This document shows, piece by piece, positions 6,869 to 9,428 of a stretch of DNA of 9,428 nucleotides. The position numbers were made by a program, and so were the translations under genes. The notes under the pieces are model-generated. The model saw only the letters and a list, made by a program, of their open reading frames with translations, made no database searches and was not told the origin of the DNA. This stretch comes from Chitinophaga pinensis (GTDB lineage: Bacteria > Bacteroidota > Bacteroidia > Flavobacteriales > Flavobacteriaceae). How positions within the stretch are numbered: the stretch's first letter is position 1; each line of letters starts with the position of its first letter. The stretch lies in NCBI GenBank assembly GCA_943324925.2, contig CALPNL020000067.1, forward strand, positions 1 through 9,428. Reading direction: 5' to 3'.

Positions 6869-8038
6869 TTATTTCATGGCAACTTTTACCTCTTTTACAG
6901 GGGTAATTACTGCGGTATCTTTTACATTAGCTTCTGTTTTTACTCCTTCTGCAGGTGCTTGACTCGCTAATTTTTCTGCTTTAACTTCTTGAGTAACTGT
7001 AGTTTGTTTTTTCAACCATTTAGCATAGTCTTCTGGAGTATCAACTACAATTTTCATTTGCATGTTGTAGTGAGAGGCTCCACAAATTTTGTTACAAAGC
7101 AATAAGAAATCAAATTCATATGGGTCTAAAGCAGTTTCACCTTTAGCTACTAATTCAGCACTTTTTTTAGTTCGAATTGCGTTGATATTAGCCACTTTAG
7201 CCACCATGTAAGGCAACTCTCTATATTCTGCTGTAGTATAAGTTGGCTCGAATGCAAATTCGGTAACCATTCCAGGAACACAGTTCATCTGCGCCCTAAA
7301 ATACGGCATGTAAGCTGAGTGCAAAACGTCTTGAGAACGCATTTTAAAATGTATTTTTTTACCTTTTGGAATGTGTAACTCTTTAGAAACTACATCATCA
7401 TTAGCGTAAGGATCTTCAACATCAACACCTAAAGTGTTTACTCCTTCAATGTATCTTACATTTGCTTTTCCAAGAACATTATCATTACCCGCATAACGCG
7501 CAGTCCAGTTGAACTGTTGTGCATATAATTCTATTGTTACGGTATCTTCTTCGTCTTCAATAAACATAATATTGGTCCAAGCATACAATCCGAAAAGGAT
7601 CAAACCAGCCAATACAATGGCAGGGATCACTGACCAAATTACCTCTAACTTATTATTATCTGCAAAATACAAAGCTTTATTCCCTTTTTTACCTCTGTAT
7701 TTAAAAGCAAAATAGTGTAATAATACTTGTGTTACTGCTTGAACAATAAAAATCAATACCCAAGTAACGTTCATTAAATCATCGATTAATGGTCCATGAA
7801 CAGAAGCAGGTGTATGTAAAACTAGTGGTCCCCAAACAATCAATCCGTATATTGTAAAAATATAGATGAAAGCTAAAAACCCAAACATTAAATACCCTTG
7901 TGTGTTATTATCTTTGTCATCTGCAACTTGAGTATTATTCTTGTATTCACCTACTTGAGATAAATCGAATATCTTGGTCAATTGCCACAATGCAATAGCT
8001 AATAAAACTAAAACTATAATTACCAACAAACTTGTCAT
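6869..8038 (-). CDS. ctaC: Cytochrome c oxidase subunit II (CuA subunit, four predicted membrane helices)
   Basis: Subunit II receives electrons from cytochrome c or from the ACIII cytochrome at its periplasmic CuA centre and passes them to subunit I. The CuA ligands are present: H240 (QDVLHSAYMPYF), C315, C319, H323 and M326 (CNKICGASHYNM). The aromatic electron-entry region is represented by AQQFNW (173-178). There are four predicted membrane helices, near 3-20, 48-70, 92-113 and 132-154; the last two match the normal hairpin of the family and the first two are extra. About 35 residues (roughly 272-307) are inserted between the conserved PG region and the CuA cysteines. The usual Glu of CxExC is Lys317. 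No CxxCH is present, so this is not a caa3-type subunit with fused cytochrome c. A Lys/Ala/Val/Glu-rich tail follows the CuA domain (about 345-389). At 389 residues it is longer than the typical 250 to 300. It lies 19 bases downstream of actF. Confidence 0.94.
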   Translation of the reverse strand: MTSLLVIIVLVLLAIALWQLTKIFDLSQVGEYKNNTQVADDKDNNTQGYLMFGFLAFIYIFTIYGLIVWGPLVLHTPASVHGPLIDDLMNVTWVLIFIVQAVTQVLLHYFAFKYRGKKGNKALYFADNNKLEVIWSVIPAIVLAGLILFGLYAWTNIMFIEDEEDTVTIELYAQQFNWTARYAGNDNVLGKANVRYIEGVNTLGVDVEDPYANDDVVSKELHIPKGKKIHFKMRSQDVLHSAYMPYFRAQMNCVPGMVTEFAFEPTYTTAEYRELPYMVAKVANINAIRTKKSAELVAKGETALDPYEFDFLLLCNKICGASHYNMQMKIVVDTPEDYAKWLKKQTTVTQEVKAEKLASQAPAEGVKTEANVKDTAVITPVKEVKVAMK

Positions 8039-8057
8039 CTGTTTACTTCTTTAAATA

Positions 8058-9374
8058 TTAATAATGAAAATGTTTACTTTCTTCAATGAAAGGATTTCTC
8101 TTAGGTACTAAAGGTGCTTTAGTTAATGCAGTAAATACTACATAAAGGAACAATCCAAGGAAGAACAATACCGAACTAATTTCTGGAATACCAATGAACC
8201 ATTGATCACCTACAGATGATGGCATTATCATATTGAAGAAATCAACATAGTGACCTAATAATATAACTGTTCCAGCCATAACTAATACCCATGAAATTCT
8301 CTTGAAATCAGTATTGATTAAAATTAATAATGGGAATAAGAAGTTCATGGCAACCGCTCCAAAGAATGGAAGATTGTACAATTCAATTCTTGTTACGAAG
8401 TAAGTTACTTCTTCTGGAATATTAGAATACCAAATCAACATGAATTGTGAGAACCATAAGTAAGTCCAGAACACACTGAAACCAAACATAAATTTAGCTA
8501 AATCATGAATGTGGCTAGAATTAACGTGTTCTAAATATCCTTTTGATTTTAAGTATAAGGTAACCATACATATTGTAGTAATTCCACTTACAAAGAAACT
8601 TGCAAATACATACCATCCAAATAGGGTACTAGACCAGTGCGGATCAATAGACATAATCCAATCCCAAGACATGATAGACTCTGAAACGATAAAGAATACT
8701 AAGAACATCGCTGAGATATTGAAATTCTTTTTGTAGAAGCTATTATCAGATGCTTCGTCTTGAGCTAAGCAATTTTTTCTTGAGAAATAACGGTAAGCAT
8801 TCCAACCTAACAAGAATACAGCTGCTCTAATGATCCAAAACGGAAAGTTCAAATATCCTGATTTGTTAGCGATAATTTTATCAGTTGCTACTACTTCAGG
8901 ATCCAACCAAATGAATAAGTGGTTGAAGTGTAGTCCACATAAAATTAAGAATACAAAAAGAAAAATGGAACCTATTGGCAAATAAGCTGTAATTCCTTGC
9001 ATCACTCTAAATAATAAAGGCGACCATCCTGATTGAGCTACTTGTTGAATGGCATAAAATACTAAAACTCCTAAAGAAATTAGCATAAAGAAAATACAAG
9101 CTACATAAAATGCTGCCCAAGGCTTGTTTTGCAATTGGTGCAATACATGCTCTAAATGTTCTTTGTGTTTTTCAGCAGCAACAGCAGAATTCTCTTCAAC
9201 AGCGTGTGCTTCGTGAGCGTTACTTCCTCCTTCGTGATGTGTTTCAGCTGAAAGTAATGTTTCAACTTCTTGAATATCCTTTGGTGCAGTTAAAAAACCA
9301 TAACCTATTCCAAGTGCTCCTAGAAGTATTAGAATTAGAGAGAATGTTTTTAATTTACTTGAAAATGTGTACAT
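8058..9374 (-). CDS. actF: Alternative Complex III subunit ActF (quinol:cytochrome c oxidoreductase membrane subunit)
   Basis: ActF is one of the two NrfD-like integral membrane subunits of ACIII, the complex that replaces cytochrome bc1 in many Bacteroidota and oxidises menaquinol. The 438-residue protein has about ten hydrophobic segments, near 11-29, 87-109, 130-150, 178-197, 218-238, 252-275, 294-315, 333-354, 362-382 and 398-418. Characteristic stretches are SESIMSWDWIMSIDPHW (231-247) followed by the FGWY segment, and HDLAKFMFGFSVFWTYLWFS (290-309) followed by QFMLIWYSNIPEE. Between the first and second helices lies a hydrophilic linker (about 43-83) rich in His, Glu and Ala. The assignment rests on recalled family sequence and on position immediately before oxidase subunits II and I, the usual order in flavobacteria. 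The paralogue ActC is less likely because it sits earlier in the operon. The start is ATG at 9374, about 27 bases after the end of the preceding gene. Confidence 0.9.
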   Translation of the reverse strand: MYTFSSKLKTFSLILILLGALGIGYGFLTAPKDIQEVETLLSAETHHEGGSNAHEAHAVEENSAVAAEKHKEHLEHVLHQLQNKPWAAFYVACIFFMLISLGVLVFYAIQQVAQSGWSPLLFRVMQGITAYLPIGSIFLFVFLILCGLHFNHLFIWLDPEVVATDKIIANKSGYLNFPFWIIRAAVFLLGWNAYRYFSRKNCLAQDEASDNSFYKKNFNISAMFLVFFIVSESIMSWDWIMSIDPHWSSTLFGWYVFASFFVSGITTICMVTLYLKSKGYLEHVNSSHIHDLAKFMFGFSVFWTYLWFSQFMLIWYSNIPEEVTYFVTRIELYNLPFFGAVAMNFLFPLLILINTDFKRISWVLVMAGTVILLGHYVDFFNMIMPSSVGDQWFIGIPEISSVLFFLGLFLYVVFTALTKAPLVPKRNPFIEESKHFHY

Positions 9375-9401
9375 ATCTATAAAGATGATTTTGTTCTACA
9401 A

Positions 9402-9428
9402 TTATAATTCGCTTTTAAGTTTCATTAC
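9402..9428 (-). CDS. C-terminal end of preceding operon gene, probably actE (partial)
   Basis: On the minus strand, the frame entering at the right edge reads eight codons (VMKLKSEL) and stops at 9404-9402. One other frame stops at its first codon and the third after three residues, so this is the best candidate for the end of the upstream gene. By the usual ACIII gene order (actA to actF), it should be actE, the monohaem cytochrome c subunit that hands electrons to the oxidase. Eight residues are too few to prove this, so the assignment is by position only. Confidence 0.35.
   Translation of the reverse strand, partial: VMKLKSEL

Noticed and set aside
9110..9382. Open plus-strand frame of 90 codons opposite the actF 5' end
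   Set aside because: It is antisense to a clearly conserved gene, its product is Gln/Leu-rich through mirrored His/Ala codons, and nothing in it resembles a known protein.
1..9428. CRISPR array, insertion sequence, prophage, toxin-antitoxin or other novel system
   Set aside because: No repeated units, terminal inverted repeats, transposase or integrase motifs, or compositional break are visible. All genes are housekeeping or respiratory genes in an order plausible for flavobacteria.

Overview
This looks like a core chromosomal segment of a member of the Bacteroidota, most likely a Flavobacterium or close relative in the Flavobacteriaceae. The reasons are low GC content, protein sequences typical of that group, promoter elements of the Bacteroidota type (TAnnTTTG with an upstream TTG), little use of Shine-Dalgarno sites, and an Alternative Complex III gene cluster joined to aa3 oxidase genes. 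Every gene I can support lies on the minus strand, so transcription runs from the right edge to the left. The species assignment is an inference; no rRNA gene is present.

Right half (about 9428 to 5042): the 3' end of a respiratory operon. In order of transcription it holds the last codons of a gene leaving the window (probably actE, the monohaem cytochrome subunit), actF (membrane subunit of the quinol:cytochrome c oxidoreductase Alternative Complex III), cytochrome c oxidase subunit II, and cytochrome c oxidase subunit I. Spacers are only 19 to 27 bases, and a strong intrinsic terminator follows subunit I. ACIII oxidises menaquinol and passes electrons to the CuA site of subunit II; subunit I reduces oxygen and pumps protons. 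A supercomplex of this kind is known from Flavobacterium johnsoniae. Subunit III is not in this window.

Left half (about 4963 to 1): ruvB, queG, maeB and ruvA (cut by the left edge). RuvA and RuvB form the Holliday-junction branch migration motor but are separated here by two unrelated metabolic genes, queG (last step of queuosine synthesis in tRNA) and maeB (NADP-type malic enzyme with a phosphotransacetylase-like tail). ruvB and queG are almost contiguous and probably co-transcribed. maeB has a convincing promoter of its own. ruvB and ruvA each have a candidate -7 element.

I found no mobile element, CRISPR array, RNA gene, defence locus or clearly undescribed system; this is ordinary housekeeping sequence. 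The points most worth a second look are an apparent non-canonical start codon for queG (probably AUU), a possibly leaderless ruvB transcript, a subunit II with two extra N-terminal membrane helices and an insertion before the CuA loop, and a phosphotransacetylase domain in MaeB that lacks a catalytic Ser-Arg pair. No gap between genes exceeds 127 bases.
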